Positions 27,124 to 34,844 of a stretch of DNA of 64,000 bases are shown here, piece by piece. The notes beneath the pieces are model-generated. The model had not been told where the DNA came from and made no database searches. It saw nothing but the letters and a program-made list of their open reading frames with translations. The stretch is from Claveliimonas ammoniilytica. GTDB taxonomy: Bacteria; Bacillota; Clostridia; Lachnospirales; Lachnospiraceae. The translations under genes were made by a program, and so were the position numbers. Where the stretch lies: NCBI RefSeq assembly GCF_025567415.1, contig NZ_JAOQJV010000003.1:1-64000 (forward strand), given 5' to 3'. Numbering within the stretch: the first letter of the stretch is position 1; each line of letters opens with the position of its first letter.

Positions 27124-27195
27124 ATCTGCTCCTGTCCTTTCCGATTCATTTTCCGCTTTATTCTCTGCAGATATCTGTTACCATCTAGCTGTATC

Positions 27196-27414
27196 TTACA
27201 AGAAGATCTCGCAGTCGTCTTCTACCTTCTTACAGTTCTTCAGGACTTCTTTCATAACCTTCTTAGGCTCCTGTCCCTCTTCGAATTCCACGATCATCTT
27301 CAGCATCATGAAGTTAACAGTTGCATCCTTAACGCCTGCAGTCTCCTTTGCTGCCTGCTCCATCTTATTTGCACAGTTTGCACAGTCGACATCGATTTTG
27401 TAAGTCTTTTTCAT
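27196..27414 (-). CDS. Heavy-metal-associated (HMA) domain protein
   Basis: 72 residues, a single ferredoxin-like HMA domain with the metal site DCANCANK (CxxC) in the first loop. The acidic C-terminus ends DDCEIFL and has an additional Cys, unlike copper chaperones. Probably delivers metal to the adjacent ATPase, which lacks its own HMA domain. First gene of the operon; AAAGGAAGTA precedes the ATG. Confidence 0.92.
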   Translation of the reverse strand: MKKTYKIDVDCANCANKMEQAAKETAGVKDATVNFMMLKMIVEFEEGQEPKKVMKEVLKNCKKVEDDCEIFL

Positions 27415-27453
27415 AATAAATACTTCCTTTCTGGTATTGAATTATTTGTTTGA

Positions 27454-27513
27454 ATATATGAGCACTTGTTCATATATTTGTTTTTATTATAGCACTACTA
27501 TCATTTCTGTCAA
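27454..27513 (-). promoter_or_regulatory. Metal operon promoter and ArsR-type operator
   Basis: TTGACA (27508-27513), 16-nt spacer, TATAAT (27486-27491). Just downstream, 27454-27477 is an 11-2-11 palindrome, ATATATGAACA-AG-TGCTCATATAT, with one mismatch. The core TGAACA-N2-TGTTCA type is the known SmtB/CzrA/CadC operator. Position over the initial transcribed region fits repression. Confidence 0.85.
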
Positions 27514-27588
27514 TAGCTTTTCGCATCTTATCTGGAATCCCTGTAAACGATATGGTATGATGAAATAAACATCCGAAGGAGGCAATTT

Positions 27589-28515
27589 ATGCACGTAGGT
27601 AAGAAAATGCAAAAAAGAGAAAAGTCTGCCATGTCTGTATCACTATATGGTAATCTGGTCTTTGTCGTCATTGAACTTATGATGGCACTGGTCACTGACT
27701 CTCAGGCCGTACTTCTGGACGCCGTCTATGATGGTGTAGAATTCTGTATGCTGCTCCCTTCCATTTTTCTGATTCCATTACTATACAAGCCCTCTAATGA
27801 AGAGCACCCATTTGGATATATGCAGATCGAGACCATCTTCGTTGTTGTTAAGGGGATTACTATGACAGCAGTTACCTTTGGTCTGGTCTTTAACAACATC
27901 AACCTAATGCTGCACGGCGGTCATATTGTGTCCTTCCACACTGTTGCCGGATTTGAATTATTTGCCTGCATCTTAGGTATCATCGTAACCGTTTATCTCT
28001 ATTATAAAAACAAACAAATGGAATCACCGCTCATCAATATGGAAATGCAAGGCTGGCGGATTGACAGCTTTATCTCACTCGGTATGACCGTTGCTTTCCT
28101 GTTGCCAATGCTGATCCCATTCGACTGGTTCCAACATATCGTGCCGTACCTTGATCAGTTAATCACCATTGTACTTTCACTGGTTATGATACCAACACCG
28201 ATCCACACTGTAATCACAGGTATCCGTGATCTGATGCTGATTCCACCGGAAGAAGAGACCATCGATGATATCAAAGAAACCATCGAACCGATCATCGGCG
28301 TATACGGACACAAAAACCTGTATTACGATATCGTCCGCACCGGAAGAAAGCTCTGGATCAGTGTCTACATCAGTTTTGAAAAGGACATCGTATCTCTGTC
28401 CAAATTTAAACAATTACAAGATCAGTGTATTAAGGCACTGGCTTCCAAATATTCCGATTTCTACTTTGAACTTCTGCCGGATATAGAATTTACCGTGATT
28501 GAAGATATTGAATAA
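27589..28515 (+). CDS. Cation diffusion facilitator (CDF) family transporter
   Basis: 308 residues, about six membrane helices then a cytoplasmic domain (about 215-308). The helix 2 metal site appears as DAVYDG (D-x3-D type) and helix 5 has the matching Asp in GWRIDSF. Exports divalent metals (Zn, Fe, Mn or Cd) by proton antiport. It is divergent from the metal ATPase operon, across a 174-bp shared control region. AAGGAGG lies 7 nt before the ATG. Confidence 0.9.
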   Translation: MHVGKKMQKREKSAMSVSLYGNLVFVVIELMMALVTDSQAVLLDAVYDGVEFCMLLPSIFLIPLLYKPSNEEHPFGYMQIETIFVVVKGITMTAVTFGLVFNNINLMLHGGHIVSFHTVAGFELFACILGIIVTVYLYYKNKQMESPLINMEMQGWRIDSFISLGMTVAFLLPMLIPFDWFQHIVPYLDQLITIVLSLVMIPTPIHTVITGIRDLMLIPPEEETIDDIKETIEPIIGVYGHKNLYYDIVRTGRKLWISVYISFEKDIVSLSKFKQLQDQCIKALASKYSDFYFELLPDIEFTVIEDIE

Positions 28516-28532
28516 AATCCGGAAAAAATCTG

Positions 28533-28561
28533 TTGACAGCTTTTTATCCGAGTGTTATATT
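28533..28561 (+). promoter_or_regulatory. Strong sigma-A promoter in the CDF-L25 intergenic region
   Basis: TTGACA (28533-28538), 17-nt spacer, TATATT (28556-28561). A transcript would start near 28568, immediately before a terminator-like hairpin (28577-28611). Confidence 0.75.
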
Positions 28562-28567
28562 ATATGT

Positions 28568-28820
28568 GTACAAACCAAAGGCGGTTTTCCAACAGGAAAA
28601 CTGCCTTTTTTGTTTTGTATAATAAAAAGGTTGCTATTGCAGGAACGCCGAAGTATCATTTTCCCCAAGAATGATCTCCGGACAAACTCCAATTCATATA
28701 TACTTTTCTCCTTCGGGAGAAGCATTCCCCAAGCTTTGTATATAGCACTGCAGAGCAACAAAAACCTCTCAATGACATACCAAAAAGAAAAAACACGGCA
28801 TTTTGATGTCGTGTTTTTTC
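28568..28820 (+). ncRNA. Candidate structured intergenic RNA with two C-rich loops
   Basis: No protein-coding gene is convincing between 28516 and 29009. The region holds: a hairpin GGCGGTTTTCC-AACA-GGAAAACTGCC with T6 (28577-28611); an outer stem GTTGCT...GCAG with CTGC...AGCAAC (28630-28760); inside it ATCATT-TTCCCCAAG-AATGAT; TTCTCC-TTCG-GGAGAA; AAGC-ATTCCCCAA-GCTT; and TATATAC/GTATATA pairing. It ends in AAAAAACACG...CGTGTTTTTT (28788-28819). Two loops expose TTCCCCAA, like C-rich loops of Firmicute sRNAs that target Shine-Dalgarno sequences. An L25 leader element is the alternative. No RNA family is recognised. Confidence 0.55.
28788..28819 (+). terminator. Terminator ending the candidate RNA
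   Basis: AAAAAACACG-GCAT, loop TTTG, ATGT-CGTGTTTTTTC: U-rich 3' arm; it can work on either strand. Confidence 0.75.
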
Positions 28821-28910
28821 TTGTCTTCGGCTACCGCCTTTTGTGTATTATGCACAATTTTATATATCATTTTTTTCATTTCTTGGTTAATCATACTTTT
28901 TCTTCGGTGC

Positions 28911-28916
28911 TATAAT
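28911..28916 (+). promoter_or_regulatory. Extended -10 promoter of the L25 gene
   Basis: GTGCTATAAT: TGC directly before TATAAT (28911-28916) makes an extended -10. No good -35 at the normal distance. About 95 nt before the L25 start. Confidence 0.55.
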
Positions 28917-29009
28917 GTGCTTGTAACAAAGAAAACCTACTTAACACACCTCTTTGAACAGCAAAGTTGAAGGATGCTAAGCAGATCAGATTTTTGGAGG
29001 AAAAGATAA

Positions 29010-29597
29010 ATGAATACTTTAAAAGCTGAAAAGAGAAGCATGGACATCAAAGCAAAGAAATTAAGAAGAGAAGGTTTCGTTACCGGTAATGTATTTGGCA
29101 AGAAGCTTGCAGAATCCATTCCAGTCAAAATCGAGAAATCCGCAATTGAGAAGTTACTGAAGACAAGCCACAAAGGTAGCCAGATTATGTTAGATATCGA
29201 CGGTGAGTCTTATCAGGTACTGATCAAAGATGTAGAATATAACCCGTTAAAAGGTCAGGTAGATGAGATTGACTTCCAGGCACTTGTAAGTGACGAGAAA
29301 GTTCATTCTGTTGCAGAGATCGAACTGGTTGACCATGAGAAGGTAGTATATGGAGTACTGGAGCAGTTCCTTGAAGAAATCCAGTTACGCGCACTTCCTG
29401 CTGCATTGGTTGATAAGGTTGAGATTAATGTCGGTGAGTTGAAAGTCGGTGAATCTATCAAAGTAAAAGATTTGCCAATCTACCAGAACAAAGACATCGA
29501 CATTTTGACAGATCCGGAAGCTACTATTGTAACTATCCAGGAAGTACACAATGCTCCTGAAGCCGACGAGGAAGCTGAAGAAAGCACAGAAGCATAA
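29010..29597 (+). CDS. rplY: 50S ribosomal protein L25, Ctc/TL5 form
   Basis: 195 residues. The N-terminal L25 domain (about 1-90) binds 5S rRNA, and the C-terminal beta domain (about 95-190) is characteristic of the long Ctc (general stress) form, ending in an acidic tail. TTTGGAGG lies 10 nt before the ATG. Preceded by an unusually long, structured leader and followed by a bidirectional terminator. Confidence 0.93.
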   Translation: MNTLKAEKRSMDIKAKKLRREGFVTGNVFGKKLAESIPVKIEKSAIEKLLKTSHKGSQIMLDIDGESYQVLIKDVEYNPLKGQVDEIDFQALVSDEKVHSVAEIELVDHEKVVYGVLEQFLEEIQLRALPAALVDKVEINVGELKVGESIKVKDLPIYQNKDIDILTDPEATIVTIQEVHNAPEADEEAEESTEA

Positions 29598-29610
29598 TTT
29601 CATATTTGCG

Positions 29611-29650
29611 ATTAAGAAAAGGATTCCAGTTGTGGAATCCTTTTCTTAAT
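29611..29650. terminator. Bidirectional terminator between L25 and dapL
   Basis: ATTAAGAAAAGGATTCCA, loop GTTG, TGGAATCCTTTTCTTAAT: an 18-bp stem with T-rich 3' arms on both strands. It overlaps the last base of the dapL stop codon. Confidence 0.88.
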
Positions 29651-30864
29651 TATAATGCTTTAATTCTCTCAATTGCTGCTACGGTATTCTCATATGAACC
29701 GAATGCTGTCAGACGGAAATATCCTTCTCCGCTCGGGCCAAATCCGGATCCCGGAGTTCCTACTACATTGGCATTCTCCAATAAGTAATCAAAGAATTCC
29801 CATGAAGTCATCTTATCTGGTGTCTGCAGCCAGATATATGGTGCATTCACACCACCGGATACATTGTATCCCGCGCTCTTCAGTCCTTCGTAGATAACCT
29901 TCGCATTGTTCATGTAATAAGCCACCTGCTCTTTTAACTGAACCTTACCAGCCTCTGAGTATACTGCCTCGCCGGCTTTCTGCACGATATACGGTGCTCC
30001 GTTATACTTGGTTCCGTGACGTCTTGCCCACAGAGAATGAAGCATCACATCGCCCTGCTTGATATCTTTCGGAATAACAGTTGCTCCCAGACGTACACCC
30101 GTGAATCCTGCATTCTTAGAAAAGCTGCGAAGCTCGATCGCACAGGTTCTTGCTCCCTCACACTCGTAAATTGTATGTGGTACATCATCCTCAGAAATGT
30201 ATGCCTCGTATGCTGCATCGTAGATAATGACTGCGCCTACTTTATTCGCATAGTCTACCCACTCCTGAAGCTGTTCCTTTGTGATCGTAGAGCCAGTCGG
30301 GTTGTTCGGGAAGCACAGGTAGATAATATCCGGTGTCTCCTTCGGAAGTTCCGGTGCAAAGTTCGTCTCTTTTGTACATGGCATGTAGATTACATCACTC
30401 CATGTTTCTGTCTTTGGATCATAAGTACCGGTACGTCCTGCCATAACATTGGTATCCACATATACCGGGTATACCGGATCACATACAGCAATCTTATTAT
30501 CTTTGGCAAAAATCTCCTGGATATTACCAGAATCTCCCTTTGCGCCGTCTGAAATAAAGATCTCGTCTGCCTTAATGTCGCATCCTCTATCCTGATAATC
30601 ATTCTTAGCCATTGCTGTTCTTAAGAATTCATATCCAAGATCCGGTGCATATCCGTGAAATGTCTCTGCATGAGCCATCTCGTCTACTGCTCCGTGCAAT
30701 GCATCAATAATCGTCGGTGCTAATGGCTGTGTCACATCTCCGATTCCCAGACGGATGATGGATTTATCAGGATTCACCGCAGAATATGCAGCTACTTTTT
30801 TACCGATTGTGGAAAACAGATAGCTTCCCGGTAACTTCAGATAATCTTCGTTCACTTTAAACAT
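29650..30864 (-). CDS. dapL: LL-diaminopimelate aminotransferase
   Basis: 404 residues, class I/II PLP aminotransferase. Converts tetrahydrodipicolinate directly to LL-diaminopimelate with glutamate as amino donor, the one-step branch of lysine and peptidoglycan precursor synthesis. The PLP lysine is in RSFSKNAGFTGVRLG. The N-terminus (NEDYLKLPGSYLFSTIGKKV in part) is typical of DapL. It follows dapF on the same strand (27-nt gap to the dapF stop), so the two successive enzymes of the pathway are likely cotranscribed. Confidence 0.95.
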   Translation of the reverse strand: MFKVNEDYLKLPGSYLFSTIGKKVAAYSAVNPDKSIIRLGIGDVTQPLAPTIIDALHGAVDEMAHAETFHGYAPDLGYEFLRTAMAKNDYQDRGCDIKADEIFISDGAKGDSGNIQEIFAKDNKIAVCDPVYPVYVDTNVMAGRTGTYDPKTETWSDVIYMPCTKETNFAPELPKETPDIIYLCFPNNPTGSTITKEQLQEWVDYANKVGAVIIYDAAYEAYISEDDVPHTIYECEGARTCAIELRSFSKNAGFTGVRLGATVIPKDIKQGDVMLHSLWARRHGTKYNGAPYIVQKAGEAVYSEAGKVQLKEQVAYYMNNAKVIYEGLKSAGYNVSGGVNAPYIWLQTPDKMTSWEFFDYLLENANVVGTPGSGFGPSGEGYFRLTAFGSYENTVAAIERIKAL

Positions 30865-30891
30865 CTTGTGTATCTCCTCTTTTTATTTCTT

Positions 30892-31728
30892 TTATACAGT
30901 AACTATTCCGTCGTATACAGTGACTGCCGGTCCTGTCATATAAATCTTCCCATCAGCCTCATCCCATAAGACGGATAATTCTCCACCTTTTAATTTTACC
31001 GTAACATGACGTTCTGTCAAGTCATTTAATACACCTGCCGCTGCTACTGCACAGGCTCCTGTACCGCAAGCAAGGGTTTCCCCGGCTCCACGCTCCCATA
31101 CCCGCACAATAATGTGCTCTCTGTCCACCACCTGAGCGAATTCCACATTTACCCGTCTCGGAAAACGTCCATGATATTCAAACTCCGGACCAATCTGTGC
31201 AAGATCCAGTCGTTTTACGCTGTTTACCCAGACTACTGCATGCGGATTGCCCATGGATACCCCCGTCATCCGATATTCCATATGCCGGATTGAGATTGGC
31301 TCCTGCACCACTCTGGTGTGTTCCGATATAATAGGAATCTTATCTGCCTGGAAAATGGGATATCCCATATCTACGGTTACCTGAGAAATTTTATCTTCTT
31401 CATCCGTCTCCAACCGCAGTCTGCGCATACCTGCATCTGTCTCAATGATAAGTTCTTTCTTCTTCATCAGTCCTCTGTCATAGACATACTTTGCAAGGCA
31501 ACGGATTCCATTGCCGCACATTTCAGCTCTGGATCCATCTGCATTATAAATCTCCATTCGAAAATCTGCTCTTCTTGATGGCAGAATAAGGATCAGCCCA
31601 TCTGCCCCAACGCCAAAATGCCTGTCACTAAGCCTTACCGCAAGCCTTTCCGGTTCTCTGATGTGCTCTGTGATTCCATTTACATAGATGTAATCATTAC
31701 CAAGTCCATGCATCTTCGTAAAATACAT
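30892..31728 (-). CDS. dapF: Diaminopimelate epimerase
   Basis: About 278 residues from the ATG at 31728 (AAGGA 11 nt upstream; a GTG lies three codons earlier). Interconverts LL- and meso-diaminopimelate without cofactor, using two cysteines: Cys71 in AEMCGNGIRC and the one in LACGTGACA near residue 217. Both are intact. Lies directly before dapL and directly after the ANTAR gene. Confidence 0.96.
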   Translation of the reverse strand: MYFTKMHGLGNDYIYVNGITEHIREPERLAVRLSDRHFGVGADGLILILPSRRADFRMEIYNADGSRAEMCGNGIRCLAKYVYDRGLMKKKELIIETDAGMRRLRLETDEEDKISQVTVDMGYPIFQADKIPIISEHTRVVQEPISIRHMEYRMTGVSMGNPHAVVWVNSVKRLDLAQIGPEFEYHGRFPRRVNVEFAQVVDREHIIVRVWERGAGETLACGTGACAVAAAGVLNDLTERHVTVKLKGGELSVLWDEADGKIYMTGPAVTVYDGIVTV

Positions 31729-31757
31729 CCGCAGCACATTCCTTCTATATTATATAC

Positions 31758-32306
31758 TTATTCTGACATGATGCTGAGTACCATCTCAGCCGTCTCTACG
31801 ATATTATTACCACTGTCCATACTGCACTTCTGCAGATATCTGTGTGCTTCCTCTTCAGTCATATTGTTACGGGCCATCAGAAGTTCCTTCGCATCTTTGA
31901 TCAGTTTCTGCTGCTTCGGATCTCTCTGTGGTCGCTCTTTCTTTCGTTTCCTTCGTCTGCGATCCATCGCCTGAAGCATCATATTCATAGTGTTAAGAAG
32001 ATCATACACCTTAATCGGCATATTCAATCCTACTACACCTTCCATATTATCTCCCTGCCATTTTTCCGGTGACGCTACCAGAAGCATCTCAAATTCCTTC
32101 GGAAGGTATTCCCGTAATTCGGTATACAGCATATCTGCCAGCTTATAGCCGCATACCACAATTCCCTCATCCAGAAGTTCCGTATAGTGCAGTACCTGAG
32201 CGCCCGTAGTACATACTCCGATGACTTCACAGCCGCCACGGGTCAGAATATTACGAATATTGATTGCATTATCTTTATTTGGAAATACAACAATAACATC
32301 TGCCAC
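31758..32306 (-). CDS. ANTAR-domain response regulator (NitR-like)
   Basis: 182 residues. The N-terminal receiver-like domain (about 1-120) lacks an obvious phospho-Asp/MP motif (the site region reads GIVVCGYKLADMLY), so it may be unphosphorylated. The C-terminal ANTAR RNA-binding domain (about 125-180) has KLIKDAKELLMARNNMTEEE and the AHRYLQKCSMDSG signature. ANTAR proteins prevent termination by binding paired hexaloop hairpins. glnA followed by an ANTAR gene is known from Clostridium (nitR). The link to nitrogen control of glnA is established for that relative, inferred here. Confidence 0.88.
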   Translation of the reverse strand: MADVIVVFPNKDNAINIRNILTRGGCEVIGVCTTGAQVLHYTELLDEGIVVCGYKLADMLYTELREYLPKEFEMLLVASPEKWQGDNMEGVVGLNMPIKVYDLLNTMNMMLQAMDRRRRKRKKERPQRDPKQQKLIKDAKELLMARNNMTEEEAHRYLQKCSMDSGNNIVETAEMVLSIMSE

Positions 32307-32363
32307 ACTTACACCCCCTGTCGATCTACTCTGCTGTCCTCATTATTATCTGATAAGGGCAGA

Positions 32364-33692
32364 TTAGATCACACGGAGATATTTCTGAATTTCCCATTCT
32401 GTAATCTGAGCGCGGTATTGTCTGTACTCTTCTTTCTTCGCCGCAATATATTTCTCAGCCAGCTCTTTTCCAAGCACGTCTTTAATAAATGTATCCTTCT
32501 CAAATTCTCTGGCCGCTTCCAGGAGACTTCCCGGCAATGAGTCAATTCCCATCCTCTCACGTTCCTTCTGTGTCAGTTTGTAAATGTTAGTATCCACACT
32601 CTCCGGCGGCATAATCTCATTGCGGATGCCGTCCAGTCCTGCTGCCAGACACACTGCCAGTGCCAGATATGGATTCGCTGACGGATCCGGACTTCTGAGT
32701 TCAATTCTGCTCTCCTCGCCAGCTGCCGGAATCCGGATCAGCGGTGTACGGTTGGTCTCGGACCATGCAATATATACCGGTGCCTCATAACCCGGAATCA
32801 GTCTCTTATATGAATTTACCGTTGGATTGGTAATAAATGTAATCGCTTTCATATGCTTCATGATACCGCCGATGAAGTAATATGCCTCTTTACTGAGTCC
32901 CTTCTCATCGAAGTTATCGGTAAACACATTCACTCCGTCTCGGTTCAAAGTCATATTCAGATGCATACCGGAACCATTGGCTCCCAGATTCGGCTTTGGC
33001 ATAAATGTTGCATGAAGTCCATGCCTCTTGGCGATGGTCTTAACTACCAGCTTAAATGTCATGATATTATCTGCTGTAGCAAGTCCTTCGTCATAGCGGA
33101 ACACGATTTCGTGCTGTCCCGGTGCAGCCTCATGGTGAGATGCCTCAATCTCAAATCCCATATCTTCCAGAGTCAGCACCATGTCACGTCTTGCATTTTC
33201 GCCAAAGTCCAGAGGTCCCAGATCAAAATAGCTGGCATTCTCATGTGTCCTGGTTGTCGGCTGTCCGTCCTCATCTGTTTCAAACAGAAAAAATTCGCAC
33301 TCCGGGCCTACATTAAATTCATAACCGTCTGACCTGGCATCCTCCAACACTCTCTTAAGTACATATCTCGGATCACTGTCAAACGGTGTTCCATCCGGGC
33401 GGTGTACATCACAGATCATACGTGCAACCTTGCCCTGCTGCGGTCTCCATGGAAAGATTTCAAATGTATTCAGATCGGGGTACAGATACATATCAGACTG
33501 CTCAATTCTTGCAAATCCTTCAATAGATGAACCGTCAAACATGCACTTATTATTCAATGCTTTTTCCAGCTGGCTGGTAGTAACCGCCACATTCTTCATA
33601 GTTCCGAAAATATCCGTAAACTGGAGACGGATAAACTCCACATCCTCTTCTTCTACCAGACGAAGGATATCTTCTCTCGTATAATTATTCAT
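32364..33692 (-). CDS. glnA: Glutamine synthetase type I
   Basis: 442 residues, cytosolic ammonium assimilation: glutamate + NH3 + ATP to glutamine. The beta-grasp N-domain includes DGSSIEGF. The catalytic domain has the metal/glutamate loop HHEAAPGQHEI, KPNLGANGSGMH and the NRTPLIRIP/ELRSPDPSANPYL signatures. Length and absence of an adenylylation-type insertion fit GSI-alpha of Firmicutes. GGAGG precedes the ATG. Promoter at 33824-33852. The ANTAR gene follows after 57 nt. Confidence 0.96.
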   Translation of the reverse strand: MNNYTREDILRLVEEEDVEFIRLQFTDIFGTMKNVAVTTSQLEKALNNKCMFDGSSIEGFARIEQSDMYLYPDLNTFEIFPWRPQQGKVARMICDVHRPDGTPFDSDPRYVLKRVLEDARSDGYEFNVGPECEFFLFETDEDGQPTTRTHENASYFDLGPLDFGENARRDMVLTLEDMGFEIEASHHEAAPGQHEIVFRYDEGLATADNIMTFKLVVKTIAKRHGLHATFMPKPNLGANGSGMHLNMTLNRDGVNVFTDNFDEKGLSKEAYYFIGGIMKHMKAITFITNPTVNSYKRLIPGYEAPVYIAWSETNRTPLIRIPAAGEESRIELRSPDPSANPYLALAVCLAAGLDGIRNEIMPPESVDTNIYKLTQKERERMGIDSLPGSLLEAAREFEKDTFIKDVLGKELAEKYIAAKKEEYRQYRAQITEWEIQKYLRVI

Positions 33693-33823
33693 AATGGATA
33701 CCTCCTATATTGATTTTTACTCATGTTGCCGTGATTTTATAACGTGATATATTAAGAATATTTCCAAATACCAAATAAGGGCATTCTTCACCTAAGAAAA
33801 ACGCCCTTGTTTTATATGATATT

Positions 33824-33852
33824 ATTATAGAGATATGTGGACTTTCTGTCAA
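33824..33852 (-). promoter_or_regulatory. glnA promoter
   Basis: TTGACA (33847-33852), 17-nt spacer, TATAAT (33824-33829). The approximately 125-nt leader contains a hairpin AAGGGC...TTCTT-AGGTG-AAGAA...GCCCTT (about 33777-33809) without a U-tract. I saw no clear pair of AxxGxx hexaloops, so ANTAR action here is unproven. Confidence 0.8.
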
Positions 33853-33854
33853 TC

Positions 33855-34718
33855 TTAACCTGATGTAATATTTTTCGGGAGCAGCATTCCCAGATGCCTC
33901 TCAAATTCTGTTCCGGCAACCGTTTCCACCTGATCTGCTGCAGAATCCCGCATGGCTGCCTCCACAAATCTTCCTGCCAACACACACAGATCTCTTAAGC
34001 TATCTCCACGCACCATGCCTCCGGCAATGATCGAAGCAAAGATATCCCCGGTTCCTGAATAGCTTCCTCCGATATACGGAAATGCGGTCAGTTCGCATTG
34101 CTCTTCCGCAATGATCAGATTTCCAATCTTTTGTTCACCATTTTCGGTTAGATGGATCCCCGTTACAAGGATATTTTTTACTCCTTTTTCCACCAGACTG
34201 TTTGCCATCTGATGAATAATCTCAATCTTTAATTCTCCCGGCAGGCTGCATACTGTCTCATAATCTGCTTCTGTCAGCAGACAGAGTTCTGTCAGATTTG
34301 GCGTGAGCACATCTGCCTGACAGGCAAGTTCTTTCATCTTCTCCAGCAACCCATCCGTAAACATATCATACTTCACTCCATCATCACCCATAACCGGATC
34401 TACCAGTAGGAATGTATCTTCCTTACGAAAGGTATCTAAGAAATCAAAAATCCGATCTATCTGAGCCTCGCTCGCCACAAATCCAGTATAGATTCCATCA
34501 AAATGTGCACCAAGCTTCTCCCACTCGCTGCGTATATATTCCATCTTATCAGTATAATCATCCAGATAATAACTCGGATAACCGGTCTGTGCACTCAATA
34601 TCGCTGTCGGCAAAGGACACGGCTGCACTCCCATTACGGATATCACCGGAATTGCTGCGGTCAGTGAGCATTTCCCAAATCCGGATAAATCCTGTATTAC
34701 TGCTATCTTCTTAACCAT
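33855..34718 (-). CDS. pdxY: Pyridoxal/pyridoxamine kinase (PdxY/PdxK-like)
   Basis: 287 residues, ribokinase-like fold. The N-terminus VIQDLSGFGKCSLTAAIPV is typical of pyridoxal kinases, VDPVMGDDGVKY is the mid-protein nucleotide/Mg region and GGSYSGTGDIFASI the catalytic GTGD-type anion hole. Phosphorylates B6 vitamers to PLP precursors. Single gene between glnA and phoR; symbol assigned by family resemblance. Confidence 0.88.
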   Translation of the reverse strand: MVKKIAVIQDLSGFGKCSLTAAIPVISVMGVQPCPLPTAILSAQTGYPSYYLDDYTDKMEYIRSEWEKLGAHFDGIYTGFVASEAQIDRIFDFLDTFRKEDTFLLVDPVMGDDGVKYDMFTDGLLEKMKELACQADVLTPNLTELCLLTEADYETVCSLPGELKIEIIHQMANSLVEKGVKNILVTGIHLTENGEQKIGNLIIAEEQCELTAFPYIGGSYSGTGDIFASIIAGGMVRGDSLRDLCVLAGRFVEAAMRDSAADQVETVAGTEFERHLGMLLPKNITSG

Positions 34719-34761
34719 TTGTTTGCTCCTTTATTAGTTAATTACTATGCTCTTACATAGT

Positions 34762-34792
34762 AAAAAATCGACACTGTTACTATACAGTGCCG
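34762..34792 (-). terminator. Terminator at the end of the pst-pho operon
   Basis: Minus strand: CGGCACTGT, loop ATAGTA, ACAGTGTCG then ATTTTTT. Lies downstream of phoR. Confidence 0.85.
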
Positions 34793-34844
34793 ATCCTTAT
34801 GTGTCAACGTTTTAACCTTATAGAACGTACTCGCTATAATAATA

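Noticed and set aside
28499..28915. 138-codon plus-strand open frame between the CDF and L25 genes
   Set aside because: It runs through two terminator hairpins and a promoter and lacks a ribosome binding site; a structured RNA explains the region better.
33693..33823. ANTAR twin hexaloop target in the glnA leader
   Set aside because: One hairpin is present but its loop is AGGTG and no second hexaloop or U-tract was found.
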